Made by a program: the position numbers and the translations under genes
The notes under the pieces: generated by a model
Told to the model about the DNA's origin: nothing
The model's input: only the letters and a program-made list of their open reading frames with translations
Database searches by the model: none
Origin: Acaudatibacter sp035532115
GTDB lineage: Bacteria > Pseudomonadota > Alphaproteobacteria > Caulobacterales > Caulobacteraceae
Assembly (NCBI GenBank): GCA_035532115.1
Contig: DATKRO010000106.1
Location: 1-8,198 of the forward strand
DNA: 8,198 bases
Direction: 5' to 3'
Part shown: one piece after another, positions 1 through 7,984 of the stretch
Layout: the number at the start of each line of letters is the position of its first letter
Position numbering within the stretch: position 1 is the stretch's first letter

Positions 1-270
1 GCGCCGGGCGCCACCTCCCCCGTTTCACGGGTGAGGAGGAAGTTCCCTTCATCATCCTTCCCCGCTTGCGGGGAAGGGGGACCGCCGCGCTGCAAGGCGC
101 GGGGGTGGAAGGGGCGCACGCACGAGCGTCATCGCCCGCAGCCCCCTCCGCCGCCTCGCTCCTTCCCCGCGCCGCGGGGGTGGAAGGGGCGCGCATGGGC
201 GTTTTGTCGCCCGCCGCCGCGCCGGGCGCCTCCCCCGCTGCACGGGTGAGGACGAAGTCCGAGTCATCCG
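1..270. repeat. Cluster of degenerate GC-rich direct repeats and hairpins, no gene
   Basis: This gene-free stretch is built of repeated pieces. The block at 1-45 returns at 219-260: the first 12 bases (GCGCCGGGCGCC) are identical, a 3-base indel follows, and the next 30 bases match at 26 positions (16-45 against 231-260). Inside that pair lies a second one: GCGGGGGTGGAAGGGGCGC at 99-117 is repeated exactly at 174-192. The motif CCTTCCCCGC occurs at 56-65 and 161-170, each time followed by a reverse-complementary G-rich arm. The open frames crossing the region give low-complexity Pro/Arg/Ala protein with no family resemblance, so I call no CDS. The pattern fits a REP-like or BIME-like intergenic mosaic. 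Whether the element is repeated elsewhere in the genome cannot be seen here. Confidence 0.6.
56..77. repeat. Near-perfect 22-nt palindrome (hairpin)
   Basis: CCTTCCCCGC at 56-65 is followed by TT and then its exact reverse complement GCGGGGAAGG at 68-77. This can form a stem of up to 10 bp around a very tight loop. A related but imperfect version lies at 161-187, where CCTTCC and GGAAGG arms enclose a GC core. No T-run follows, so it does not look like a standard intrinsic terminator. It is better read as part of the surrounding repeat cluster. Confidence 0.6.
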
Positions 271-285
271 CCAGTCCGGCGGCTG

Positions 286-313
286 TTGCGCGGCTGCGGC
301 TGGCCGCTAGAAC
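286..313 (+). promoter_or_regulatory. Possible promoter of tRNA-Val
   Basis: A TTGCGC hexamer at 286-291 and TAGAAC at 308-313 are separated by 16 bases. TAGAAC ends 13 bases before the mature tRNA 5' end, which would give a leader of only a few bases. Both boxes match the sigma-70 type consensus only partly. The AT-richer patch at about 307-318 in very GC-rich surroundings is the main support. Confidence 0.3.
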
Positions 314-326
314 GAACTGGCTCGCA

Positions 327-403
327 GGGCGGCTAGCTCAGCTGGTCAGAGCGTCTCGCTTACACCGAGAAGGTCGGGGGTTCGAGCCCCTCGCCGCCCA
401 CCA
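327..403 (+). tRNA. tRNA-Val (anticodon UAC), CCA end encoded
   Basis: A complete cloverleaf can be drawn by hand. The acceptor stem pairs GGGCGGC (327-333) with GCCGCCC (393-399). The D stem is GCTC (336-339) with GAGC (349-352). The anticodon stem is TCTCG (354-358) with CGAGA (366-370), closing loop CTTACAC, whose anticodon TAC (361-363) reads valine GUN codons. The T arm is GGGGG (376-380), loop TTCGAGC, CCCTC (388-392), with one G-T pair. Base 400 is the discriminator A, and CCA follows at 401-403 in the DNA. The convergent VOC gene ends only 16 bases downstream, and no terminator hairpin with a T-run is visible between them. I saw no second copy of the tRNA 3' end in the window, so nothing points to an integrated island here. 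Confidence 0.97.
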
Positions 404-419
404 TCGCGCTCGCCGGGCC

Positions 420-1244
420 TCATCGCCTGCCGGTGATCGCGGCCGGCTCGAACTGCAGCAGATGCCCGTCGGGATCGCGCAGCAGCAGCGGCGGTCCCGG
501 CCGCTCCACCCGGTCCGCGAGACGCGCCTCGAGCCCGTCCAGGGCGCGCGGGCTCTCCATCGTCATCACCAGTCGCGTGGCGGCGACGGCGTCGGGCGCC
601 GCCGGCGGCGTCACCCGCGGATAATGGCCGCGATAGCAGAGAAGCTCGACATGAGCCCCACCGCCCGGAAGCTCGAGGGCGGTGACCTCGACCTCGGCGC
701 TGGCGAGCCCGTCCAGCCGCTCCTGCTCCGGCCCCTGGTTCAGCGTCCGCGCCCCCGGCGAAAGGCCCAGGCCCTCGTAGAAGGCGAGGCTCGCGGCGCT
801 GTCGGCGACCGAGATTGCCGAGTGATCGATGCGCGCGCGGCTGACGCCCGCCGAGCCGGGAAACGCGATCAGCTCCAGCGGGTGGCCCTCCGGGTCGCGG
901 AATTTGAACGCGGCGGCGCCGCCGGAACTCGCCGGCAGGATCTGCGGTCCGCCCTGGCTGATCGGGCGCCATCCCTGCGACCGCTCCAGCCGGTCCAGGG
1001 CCGCGGCGAGATCCGGCGTGGCGATGGCGACATGCTGGAAGAGCGGGCTCCAGGGCGGCAGGCCCATCGGATAGGTCTCGCCGGCCGTGCGTGCGATCTC
1101 GATGCGGCGCTCGTCCAGAGCCACGACCGCCGTCTCGCGGCCGAGGCTCTGCGGCGCGAAGCCGAGCGCTCCGACGTAGAATTCGGCCAGCGCCTGCGGG
1201 TCGCGGGCCGCCAGCCGGATCATGATCAGCCGCTGGACCTTCAT
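420..1244 (-). CDS. Two-domain VOC (glyoxalase/bleomycin-resistance/dioxygenase fold) protein
   Basis: A 274-residue cytoplasmic protein made of four beta-alpha-beta-beta-beta modules, forming two VOC domains at about residues 1-130 and 136-270. Module ends show the family's typical RDPEGHPLELIAF (116-128) and RDPDGHLLQFE (256-266). The second half opens with IDHSAISV and FYEGLGL. Reading the usual metal positions, domain 1 keeps E49, H71 and E124 but lacks the first His. Domain 2 keeps H141, E200 and E266 but has no His in the VMTM strand. Each domain therefore shows three of four canonical ligands, an assignment made by eye without a structure. The substrate is unknown: the fold serves glyoxalases, ring-cleaving dioxygenases, epimerases and resistance proteins. 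ATG at 1244 is chosen because MKVQRLIMI is the expected first strand; no clear Shine-Dalgarno precedes it. It lies 49 bases downstream of doxX on the same strand and is probably cotranscribed with it. Confidence 0.85.
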   Translation of the reverse strand: MKVQRLIMIRLAARDPQALAEFYVGALGFAPQSLGRETAVVALDERRIEIARTAGETYPMGLPPWSPLFQHVAIATPDLAAALDRLERSQGWRPISQGGPQILPASSGGAAAFKFRDPEGHPLELIAFPGSAGVSRARIDHSAISVADSAASLAFYEGLGLSPGARTLNQGPEQERLDGLASAEVEVTALELPGGGAHVELLCYRGHYPRVTPPAAPDAVAATRLVMTMESPRALDGLEARLADRVERPGPPLLLRDPDGHLLQFEPAAITGRR

Positions 1245-1293
1245 GGGCGCGGCGCGCGCCGCCCGCGGGCCATGCGGGCCGCCGTGGCGCGGT

Positions 1294-1767
1294 TCACCGC
1301 CGAACTCCGGCGCTCAGGTCGTAGGGACGGCTGGAGGCGAGCGGGTGGGCGATGAAGCTCCGCGCCGAGCCGGCGCTCGGCCCGAAGGTGAGCAGCAGGA
1401 AGCCGCCGGCGAGCGCGAGGTTCTTCCAGAAATCCCAGAACAGCGCCCGCGCCTTGCCCGCGCCGTTCGACCAGAAGTCGCCCGGCCGCCAGAACTGCTT
1501 CCAGAGCAGGGCGGTGACTACGCAGTAGCCGGCCAGGACCAGGGCCGCGGCGCGGTCGAAGACGCCGGCCAGAATCAGCGAGGACATGCCGACCTCGACG
1601 CCGAGTCCCGCCAGGATCATCGCGACGGCGACCCCCGCCGGCGCCGCTTGGCGCGCCTGGGCGACGGCGCCGCGGAAGTCGAGGATCTTGTCCAGGGCGC
1701 TGAACGGCAGGAAGAGCAGCACCAACAGCAGGCGCACGCAGATCGCGATGGCGAGGCCCAGGCCCAC
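1294..1767 (-). CDS. DoxX-family integral membrane protein
   Basis: A 157-residue protein with four predicted membrane segments, at about residues 3-24, 43-68, 71-89 and 115-129. The first helix ends in the LPFSALDKILDF stretch typical of DoxX proteins, followed by an amphipathic linker, a Gly-rich second helix (ILAGLGVEVGM) and a WKQFWRPGDFW segment before the last helix. DoxX-family members are small inner-membrane proteins associated with quinone or thiosulfate redox chemistry and oxidative stress, but the role of this one is unknown. The frame stays open far upstream, so the start was chosen from the ribosome site: GTG at 1765-1767 has AAGGAAGGA (1775-1783) seven bases upstream, and homology begins just there. 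The upstream extension would lie antisense to lemA and is not credible. It is divergent from lemA and upstream of the VOC gene. Confidence 0.85.
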   Translation of the reverse strand: MGLGLAIAICVRLLLVLLFLPFSALDKILDFRGAVAQARQAAPAGVAVAMILAGLGVEVGMSSLILAGVFDRAAALVLAGYCVVTALLWKQFWRPGDFWSNGAGKARALFWDFWKNLALAGGFLLLTFGPSAGSARSFIAHPLASSRPYDLSAGVRR

Positions 1768-1774
1768 GGCGGCG

Positions 1775-1783
1775 TCCTTCCTT
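1775..1783 (-). promoter_or_regulatory. Ribosome binding site that fixes the GTG start of doxX
   Basis: On the minus strand AAGGAAGGA lies seven bases before GTG. It is the strongest Shine-Dalgarno match seen for the minus-strand genes and decides the start in a frame open for hundreds of bases upstream. Confidence 0.75.
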
Positions 1784-1953
1784 GAGGAGCGGGTTGCGAC
1801 GCTTGAACGCGAGAGGGCCGCGACTGGTTCGGGCCGGCCCGCCGGTTTCCGCGCCGCGTCCGCCCGGGCCCCGCCCGAGACGGGCCGGGAGGACGCCGCT
1901 GGCGGTGCGGACCTGCAGCTATTACCTTGAGGGACGCCTCGCCGGGGAAGCCA

Positions 1954-2517
1954 ATGACCGCGTTGCTGATTCTGATCGCCCTCGTGATCCTGTTCGCGTT
2001 CCTGGCCGTGGGCGCCTACAACCGGCTCGTCGCCCTGCGCCAGAACGCCAACGAGGCCTTCGCCGACATCGACGTTCAGCTGAAGCAGCGCCAGGACCTG
2101 ATCCCCAATCTGGTGGAGACGGTGAAGGGGTACGCCGCGCACGAACGCGGCACGCTCGACGAGGTCACCCAGGCCCGGGCGGCGGCCGCCAGCGCCACCG
2201 GGGTGGACGGCAAGGTGCAGGCGGAGAATGCGCTTTCCGGCGCGCTCGGACGGCTGATGGCGGTGGCTGAGGCCTATCCCGACCTGAAGGCCAACCAGAA
2301 CTTCCTCCAGCTCCAGGCCGAACTGGCGGACATCGAGAACAAGATCGCCGCCGCGCGCCGCTACTTCAACAACGCCGTCGGCGAATACAACGCCTCGATC
2401 CAGCGCTTTCCGGCGGTGCTGATCGCCGGGATGGCGGGCTTCCAGGCGCGCGAGTTCTTCGACGTCGGCGCCGACCGCGCCGCGGCGAGCGTCGCCCCGC
2501 AAGTGAAGTTCGGCTGA
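1954..2517 (+). CDS. lemA: LemA family protein
   Basis: A 187-residue LemA protein of normal length. Residues 2-22 form one hydrophobic N-terminal membrane anchor (LLILIALVILFAFLAVGAY). The rest is a helical-bundle domain on one face of the membrane, with family hallmarks in order: YNRLVALR, IDVQLKQRQDLIPNLVETVKGY, AHERGTL, NQNFLQLQAELADIENKIAAARRYFN, VGEYNASIQRFP and a final GFQAREFF. ATG at 1954 is preferred over the TTG at 1927: it is preceded by GGGGAAG at 1944-1950 and puts the anchor at the very N-terminus, as usual in the family. The molecular function of LemA is not established; it commonly sits beside membrane proteases or TPM-domain proteins. The stop codon is 13 bases before the M48 protease gene, so the two form an operon and are probably functional partners. 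Confidence 0.95.
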   Translation: MTALLILIALVILFAFLAVGAYNRLVALRQNANEAFADIDVQLKQRQDLIPNLVETVKGYAAHERGTLDEVTQARAAAASATGVDGKVQAENALSGALGRLMAVAEAYPDLKANQNFLQLQAELADIENKIAAARRYFNNAVGEYNASIQRFPAVLIAGMAGFQAREFFDVGADRAAASVAPQVKFG

Positions 2518-2530
2518 AGGACCCTCGTCG

Positions 2531-3595
2531 GTGAAGGCGCTCGGCCTGCAGACCTACATCTGGAACAACAACATCCGCTCCGCCCTGCTGCTGGCGGGTT
2601 TTCCGCTGCTGCTGGTCGCGATGGCCTTCCTCCTGACGCTGGGCCTGATCTGGTCGGGCATGCTGCCCTCCGGCTACGCCTATGGCGGCGCCGTCGCCTA
2701 CGCCCTGCATCTGATGGTCGTCGCCGCGCCCCTGGCGCTCGCCGTGGCCGTGGTCTGGTTCGTCATCGCCTATTTTTTCCACCAGGCGATCATCGACTAT
2801 GCCACCGGCTCGCGCCCGGTCTCGCGCGAGCAGGAGCCGGAGGCCTACAACGTCCTGGAAAACCTCTGTATTTCCCGGGGCCTGCAGATGCCGGCGCTGC
2901 GGCTGATCGAGACCGAGGGCATGAACGCCTTCGCCAGCGGCCTGCACGAGCGGCGCTTCAGCGTCACCGTCACCCGCGGCCTGCTGCAGCATCTCGACCG
3001 CGACGAGCTGGAAGCGGTGCTCGGCCACGAGCTGACCCACATCATCAACCGCGATGTCCGCACCATGGTAGTCGCGGCGGTCTTCGCCGGGATCATCACC
3101 CTCGTCTGCCAGGTCATCTACCGCTCGATCCTCTGGGGGGGAGTCTGGGGCGGCGGCCGCGGACGGCGCGGCAACCTGGGTATCCTCCTGCTGGTGGCGA
3201 TGGCCGTGGGCGCCATCGGCTCTCTGCTCGCCATCGTCATCCGCATGGCGATTTCGCGCCGGCGCGAATACGTCGCCGACGCCGGATCGGTCGAACTGAC
3301 CAAGAATCCCGACGCCATGATCAGCGCGCTCCAGAAGGTGGCCGGTCACACCCATCTGGCGGCGCCGTCTTCGATGCGGGCGATGTTCCTGGAGGACGAC
3401 GACGAAGGCGTCATGGGCCTCTTCGCCACCCATCCGCCGGTCGGCAAGCGGATCGCGGCCCTGGTGCAGTACGGCGGCGGTCGCATGCCGGAGGCGACGG
3501 CGCCCGGCGGACCGGTCTCGGCCGCAGCGGCGGGCGGCGCCCCCGCAGGTCCCTGGGGCGCGCGCGACCAGCGGGCCACGGGACCCTGGGGCTAG
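2531..3595 (+). CDS. M48 family membrane zinc metalloprotease (HtpX/Ste24-like)
   Basis: A 354-residue integral membrane protease. Two membrane segments at about residues 17-41 and 58-83 precede the catalytic domain. The zinc motif is HELTH at 166-170 (H166, H170 ligands, E167 catalytic), and the third ligand is probably E246 in RRREYVADAGS, with the conserved D250 four residues on. Two more hydrophobic stretches (about 179-197 and 216-237) lie between them, joined by a Gly/Arg-rich loop. FATHPPVGKRIAAL matches the C-terminal signature of HtpX-like M48 proteases, which degrade damaged or misfolded membrane proteins. Beyond it is a disordered-looking Gly/Ala/Pro tail that contains GPWG twice. 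The GTG start has AAGGA (2517-2521) nine bases upstream, overlapping the end of lemA, which suggests coupled expression. It is longer at the C-terminus than E. coli HtpX, so htpX is not assigned as a symbol. The TAG stop lies in the palindromic element that follows. Confidence 0.93.
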   Translation: MKALGLQTYIWNNNIRSALLLAGFPLLLVAMAFLLTLGLIWSGMLPSGYAYGGAVAYALHLMVVAAPLALAVAVVWFVIAYFFHQAIIDYATGSRPVSREQEPEAYNVLENLCISRGLQMPALRLIETEGMNAFASGLHERRFSVTVTRGLLQHLDRDELEAVLGHELTHIINRDVRTMVVAAVFAGIITLVCQVIYRSILWGGVWGGGRGRRGNLGILLLVAMAVGAIGSLLAIVIRMAISRRREYVADAGSVELTKNPDAMISALQKVAGHTHLAAPSSMRAMFLEDDDEGVMGLFATHPPVGKRIAALVQYGGGRMPEATAPGGPVSAAAAGGAPAGPWGARDQRATGPWG

Positions 3596-3642
3596 AGCGC
3601 GTTCCGCAAAAGTGGAACCGGTTTTGCGACCCGAACGCGCTC
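3592..3642. repeat. Palindromic element, first hairpin (overlaps the M48 stop codon)
   Basis: GAGCGCGTT (3595-3603) pairs exactly with AACGCGCTC (3634-3642). Inside it CGCAAAA (3605-3611) pairs exactly with TTTTGCG (3622-3628), around a loop containing AACCGGTT (3616-3623). One unpaired base faces five on the other side. The left edge CTAGAGC (3592-3598) contains the TAG stop of the upstream protease gene. I recall near-identical intergenic palindromes in many alphaproteobacterial genomes. It could also slow or end transcription between the convergent genes, but no T-run follows. Confidence 0.85.
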
Positions 3643-3654
3643 CAGCGTTTTGGA

Positions 3655-3709
3655 TCTAGAGCACGATTCAGCGATCAGACGATTCCGTCTGATCGCATCG
3701 TGCTCTAGA
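3655..3709. repeat. Palindromic element, second hairpin
   Basis: TCTAGAGCACGAT (3655-3667) pairs perfectly with ATCGTGCTCTAGA (3697-3709). After a 3-base bulge (3668-3670), GCGATCAGACG (3671-3681) pairs perfectly with CGTCTGATCGC (3686-3696) around the 4-base loop ATTC. That makes 24 base pairs, a far stronger structure than chance allows. Its outer arm starts with the same CTAGAGC as the first hairpin, so the two are parts of one composite element. It lies between convergent genes and may serve as a bidirectional terminator or as a mobile REP-like or MITE-like repeat. Confidence 0.88.
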
Positions 3710-3734
3710 GGGGGCGCCCCGGCTCGGCCGCCCG

Positions 3735-4478
3735 TCAGGGCCGGCGCGGGACGCGGGTCCAGCCGTGTGGGCGCAGCAGTTCCAGCGGCCGGAACCTCGC
3801 CTTGTAATCCATCTTGTGGCTGCCCTCGACCCAGTAGCCCAGATAGACGTAGGCGGCGCCGATCAGGCCGGCTTGCACGACATTGTCCAGGATCATGAAC
3901 GAGCCGAGGCTGCGGCGCGCCAGCGACGGATCGTAGAAGCTGTAGACCAGCGACAGGCCGTCGCCGAGTTCGTCGACGAGGACGCAGGCGATGAGGTCGC
4001 CGGGACCGCGGTCGGCGGAGGGCGCCCGGTATTCCACCAGATGGGTGCGCACGGCCGTATCCTCGACCATGGCGACGTAGTCGGACCAGGTCATCTCGGC
4101 CATGCCGCCGCCGGGGTGGCGCGAGGTCAGGTAGCGGCGCAGCAATTCGAACTGCTCGAGCGTCGCCTCGGCCTCGACCAGATGGCGGGTGAGCAGCTCG
4201 TTTCGCGCGAGCACGCGGCGCTCGGAGCGCGAGAAGACGTAGTCCTTGGCGGGAATCCGCGCTGAGATGCAGGCTGAACAGCGCTCGCAGGCCGGCCGGT
4301 AGGCGATGTTCTGCGAGCGCCGGAATCCGCCCTGGGTGAGCGAATCATTGACGCTGGGGCCGTCGAGCATGGGCAGGTGCGCGAACACCTTTCGCTCCTG
4401 GCGGCCAGGCAGGTACGGGCACGGCGCCGGCGCGGTCAGGAAGAACCGAAGCTGTCGCGTCGGAAAGTGCTGAGTCAC
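3735..4478 (-). CDS. bpt: Aspartate/glutamate leucyltransferase (bacterial aminoacyl-tRNA-protein transferase)
   Basis: A 247-residue cytoplasmic enzyme. By family it transfers leucine from Leu-tRNA to proteins with N-terminal Asp or Glu (EC 2.3.2.29), marking them for ClpS/ClpAP degradation under the N-degron rule. The N-terminal domain has CPYLPGRQERKVFAHL (C20-L35) and GFRRSQNIAYRPACERCSAC, with C64, C67 and C70. The C-terminal GNAT-like domain ends in LGYWVEGSHKMDYKARFRPLE. Both blocks are hallmarks of Bpt and ATE proteins, and the length is normal. The start is GTG at 4476-4478, giving MTQHFPTRQLRFF as in homologues; the Shine-Dalgarno is weak. It lies 75 bases downstream of motB on the same strand, with a possible promoter of its own in the gap. 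Older annotations call it arginyltransferase (ate); the leucyl specificity is inferred from the bacterial subfamily. Confidence 0.95.
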   Translation of the reverse strand: MTQHFPTRQLRFFLTAPAPCPYLPGRQERKVFAHLPMLDGPSVNDSLTQGGFRRSQNIAYRPACERCSACISARIPAKDYVFSRSERRVLARNELLTRHLVEAEATLEQFELLRRYLTSRHPGGGMAEMTWSDYVAMVEDTAVRTHLVEYRAPSADRGPGDLIACVLVDELGDGLSLVYSFYDPSLARRSLGSFMILDNVVQAGLIGAAYVYLGYWVEGSHKMDYKARFRPLELLRPHGWTRVPRRP

Positions 4479-4496
4479 GGGCCGCGGCGCGCCTTA

Positions 4497-4511
4497 ACCG
4501 ATCCAGTCGGT
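4497..4511. promoter_or_regulatory. Short inverted repeat at the likely bpt transcription start
   Basis: ACCGA (4497-4501) and TCGGT (4507-4511) are inverted around a 5-base spacer. The repeat lies just downstream of the candidate -10 box of bpt, at the predicted transcription start. It could be an operator or simply a small hairpin in the leader. At this length chance is a real alternative. Confidence 0.2.
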
Positions 4512-4512
4512 G

Positions 4513-4541
4513 ATTAGGCGATAGTCCGGGCGGCTAGGCAA
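4513..4541 (-). promoter_or_regulatory. Possible promoter of bpt
   Basis: On the minus strand TTGCCT (plus-strand positions 4536-4541) and CCTAAT (4513-4518) are separated by 17 bases, each matching four of six consensus positions. Transcription would start near 4506 and give a leader of roughly 28 bases before the GTG. If real, bpt can be expressed independently of the flagellar gene upstream. Confidence 0.35.
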
Positions 4542-4553
4542 GCTTCGACGAGG

Positions 4554-5438
4554 TCACAATCCCTGGTCGGGCGGCAGCACCGGCCGCTCGCGCAGCAGCA
4601 CGATGGCGATGCGCCGGTTGCCGGGGAGCATGGGATCGTCCGGATAGAGCGGGTCCGACCCCGCCTTGCCGGCGACCTGGTAGATCCGGTCCGGATCGAC
4701 CCCCGCCGATTGCAGGATCTGGCGCGCTGCGTCCGCCCGGGCCGAAGAGAGTCCCCAGTCGGACGCCGCTTCGCCCCCTCCGGCGTTGGCGCTGGTATGG
4801 CCGGAAATGCTGATCCGGTTGGGCAGTTCGTTGATCACCTTGGCGACCGCGTTCAACAGCACCTTGGCGCGGTCGTTCGGCACGGCCGAGTTCTCCTTGA
4901 ACATCGAGCGGCCCTCCTGATCGACGAGCTGGATGCGCAGGCCCTCGGGCGTCTGGTCGACGATGATCTGTTTGGAGAGTTCGGCCAGTTCGGGCATGTC
5001 CTGCATCGCCTGGCGCAGGGACTGCGCGGCGCTGGCGAAGTCGGCGTCCTCCTTCTGCTCCTGGCTGGCGAGCGGCTGCCGGTTCGCCTGGCTCTGACTC
5101 TGGCCGCTGTCGGTGACGTTCTGCGGCGCGTCCGGCGCCAGCGCCTGGATGATGTCCTTCGAGCCCGAGGCCTTCGATCCGGCGTTGCTGAGCGAGGCCC
5201 CGCCCAGGATGCCGCCCGAGCCGCTGGTGGTCTGCGAGACCGCCGCGGGGGCGAAATAGTCGGCGATGCCGCGCTTCTGTTCCGGACTGGTGGTGTTGAT
5301 CAGCCACATCAGCAGGAAGAACGCCATCATCGCGGTGACGAAGTCGGCGTAGGCGACCTTCCAGGCGCCGCCGTGATGGCCGCCGTGTTCGGCCTTCTTG
5401 ATCCTCTTGAGGATGATGGGCTGGTCGCCGACGGCCAT
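4554..5438 (-). CDS. motB: Flagellar motor stator protein MotB
   Basis: A 294-residue stator subunit that, with MotA, conducts protons and anchors the flagellar motor to peptidoglycan. After a basic, His/Gly-rich cytoplasmic start (KRIKKAEHGGHHGGAWK), the single membrane helix runs YADFVTAMMAFFLLMWLI (30-47). D32 is the proton-carrying aspartate and has the same number as in E. coli MotB. A plug/linker with a Ser/Gln-rich stretch follows at about 50-150. An OmpA/MotB peptidoglycan-binding domain spans about 175-290, with ISGHTSA around H214, DWGLSSARADAAR and PGNRRIAIVL. ATG at 5436-5438 is chosen because it gives this standard N-terminus; the open frame extends much further upstream without homology. 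No motA is adjacent. It is divergent from the dehydrogenase gene and lies upstream of bpt. No clear sigma-54 flagellar promoter is visible in the 87-base upstream gap. Confidence 0.95.
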   Translation of the reverse strand: MAVGDQPIILKRIKKAEHGGHHGGAWKVAYADFVTAMMAFFLLMWLINTTSPEQKRGIADYFAPAAVSQTTSGSGGILGGASLSNAGSKASGSKDIIQALAPDAPQNVTDSGQSQSQANRQPLASQEQKEDADFASAAQSLRQAMQDMPELAELSKQIIVDQTPEGLRIQLVDQEGRSMFKENSAVPNDRAKVLLNAVAKVINELPNRISISGHTSANAGGGEAASDWGLSSARADAARQILQSAGVDPDRIYQVAGKAGSDPLYPDDPMLPGNRRIAIVLLRERPVLPPDQGL

Positions 5439-5525
5439 GGCGCGTCCCGGGCTGGATGTGGTTATTGAGCTCCAGACGCCAGGGTGGCGGCGGTGCGTTA
5501 AGACCAGGTGTTCGGGGGAGCGGCG

Positions 5526-6386
5526 ATGAAGGTGGCCTTTATCGGCTTGGGCGTGATGGGCTATCCCATGGCCGGCCACCTGGCGCGCGCCGGCCATGAG
5601 GTCGGCGTCTTCAACCGCACCGCGGCCAAGGCCGAACGCTGGGCGCGCGAGCACGGCGGCCGCGCCGCGGCCAGCGTCGCCGACGTGGTGCGCGGCCGTG
5701 AACTCGTCTGCCTCTGCGTGGGCAGGGACGAGGACGTGCGCGAGGTGATGACGGCCGCCCTGCCGGCGCTCGGCGCGGGCGCGATCGTGGTCGACCACAC
5801 CACGGCATCGGCGAGGCTGGCGCGCGAAATGGCGTCGGCGCTATCCGAGCGGGGCTGCAGCTTCCTCGACGCGCCGGTCTCGGGCGGCCAGGCCGGCGCC
5901 GAGAGCGGCCGGCTCGCGGTCATGGTCGGCGGCGAGGCGGCGGCGTTCGAGCGCGTGCAATCGGTGATCGGCGCCTACGCCAAGGCGATCTGCCGGCTCG
6001 GCGGTCCCGGAACCGGCCAGCTCGCCAAGATGGTCAACCAGATCTGCATCGCCGGCGTGGTCCAGAGCCTTGCGGAAGCCCAGCACTTCGCCCGCCGCGC
6101 CGGACTCGACCTGGCGCTGGTCCAGGAGGCGATCTCCAAGGGTGCGGCCCAGTCGTGGCAGATGGACAACCGCTGGGGCTCGATGGCCGAGGGCCGCTTC
6201 GACTTCGGGTTCGCGGTCGACTGGATGCGCAAGGACCTCGCCCTGGTGCTCGACGAGGCGCGCAGCAACGGCGCGCGCCTGGAGGTCACCGCCCTCGTCG
6301 ATCAGTTCTACGCCGAGGTCCAGGCTCTGGGTGGGGCGCGCTGGGACACCTCCAGCCTCGCGGCGCGGCTGGAGCGCCGCGTTTGA
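5526..6386 (+). CDS. NAD(P)-dependent beta-hydroxyacid dehydrogenase (3-hydroxyisobutyrate dehydrogenase family)
   Basis: A 286-residue soluble oxidoreductase of the 3-HIBADH/glyoxylate-succinic semialdehyde reductase family, which interconverts short beta-hydroxyacids and their oxo forms. The Rossmann motif is GLGVMGYPMAGHL (7-19). The residues after the second strand are N30-R31-T32, a pattern associated with NADPH use in the glyoxylate reductase branch, so NADP(H) preference is inferred. The substrate loop DAPVSGG begins at D115 with S119. The catalytic lysine is K168 in GTGQLAKMVNQ. The C-terminal helical dimerisation domain follows, including KGAAQSWQMDNRW. ATG at 5526 has GGGGGAG (5514-5520) five bases upstream and starts exactly at the first beta strand, so it is preferred over a GTG at 5508. 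The substrate cannot be decided from sequence. Its stop codon overlaps the TTG start of the next gene. Confidence 0.93.
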   Translation: MKVAFIGLGVMGYPMAGHLARAGHEVGVFNRTAAKAERWAREHGGRAAASVADVVRGRELVCLCVGRDEDVREVMTAALPALGAGAIVVDHTTASARLAREMASALSERGCSFLDAPVSGGQAGAESGRLAVMVGGEAAAFERVQSVIGAYAKAICRLGGPGTGQLAKMVNQICIAGVVQSLAEAQHFARRAGLDLALVQEAISKGAAQSWQMDNRWGSMAEGRFDFGFAVDWMRKDLALVLDEARSNGARLEVTALVDQFYAEVQALGGARWDTSSLAARLERRV

Positions 6387-6862
6387 CTCCGTGGGAGGCC
6401 TTCTTCGCCGCCGAGGTCGGCGCCTCGGCCGCGCTGACGGGACTGGTCGTCGTCGCCATCTCAGTGAACCTGGCGCGCACCCTGGCGACCGCGGGCCTGC
6501 CGGCGCGCGCGGCAGAGGCGCTGATCGTCCTGACGAGCGCGCTGCTCCTGGCCAGCGCGGTGCTGATTCCCTTTCAGCCCGAGGTCATCCTGGGCGCGGA
6601 AATCGCGGCGGTCGGATTCCTCAGTCTCGGAGGGACCCTGGCCGCTCGACGGCGGTCGCGAAGGAGCCAGGTTGCCTCGCTTGCGCCCCGATTGCTGCAC
6701 GCGATCCTCGATCTGGCCGCAGCGGCGCCGATGGTGGTCGCTGGCGTGCTCGTCGCCGAGGGCCGGGCCACGGGGCTCTACTGGGCCGCGGGCGGCGTGG
6801 TCGCGGCGCTGGCGACGGGCATCCTGAGCGCCTGGTTGCTTCTCATCGAGATCTCACGCTAG
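6383..6862 (+). CDS. Small membrane protein of unknown function, TTG start
   Basis: A 159-residue protein with about five predicted membrane segments, near residues 11-30, 43-63, 67-87, 105-125 and 132-155. The first segment, VGASAALTGLVVVAISVNL, resembles a widespread unnamed family of small bacterial membrane proteins that begin with a short WEAFF-like stretch followed by a GAxAALxGLxxVAxSxNL pattern; this is recollection and no function is known to me. A basic loop (RRRSRRS, 89-95) lies between segments three and four. The frame is open upstream, but no ATG fits: TTG at 6383-6385 overlaps the TGA of the dehydrogenase (TTGA), and GGAG at 6371-6374 lies eight bases before it. Translational coupling with the dehydrogenase is therefore likely. 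The gene ends 11 bases from the convergent hemB stop codon. Confidence 0.72.
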   Translation: MTPWEAFFAAEVGASAALTGLVVVAISVNLARTLATAGLPARAAEALIVLTSALLLASAVLIPFQPEVILGAEIAAVGFLSLGGTLAARRRSRRSQVASLAPRLLHAILDLAAAAPMVVAGVLVAEGRATGLYWAAGGVVAALATGILSAWLLLIEISR

Positions 6863-6873
6863 CCCGGCCAGGC

Positions 6874-7890
<1,017 letters not shown>

Positions 7891-7898
7891 GCGGCAGC

Positions 7899-7927
7899 GA
7901 TATAGGCCGGTTCGCGGCGAAGGCGAA
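7899..7927 (-). promoter_or_regulatory. Possible hemB promoter, close enough for a leaderless transcript
   Basis: On the minus strand TATATC (plus-strand positions 7899-7904) ends 8 bases before the hemB ATG. TTCGCC lies 17 bases further upstream (7922-7927) as a weak -35 box. With this spacing transcription would start at or within a few bases of the A of ATG. That agrees with the missing Shine-Dalgarno. The -35 match is poor, so this is a suggestion only. Confidence 0.3.
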
Positions 7928-7969
7928 TGACGCGGCGCATCGGGCGCGTTAGAAACCGGCAGGGATCAC

Positions 7970-7975
7970 GGGAGG
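7970..7975 (+). promoter_or_regulatory. Ribosome binding site of the methyltransferase-like gene
   Basis: GGGAGG ends nine bases before the ATG at 7985. It supports calling this gene although it is cut by the window edge. Confidence 0.65.
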
Positions 7976-7984
7976 CCGTCACTC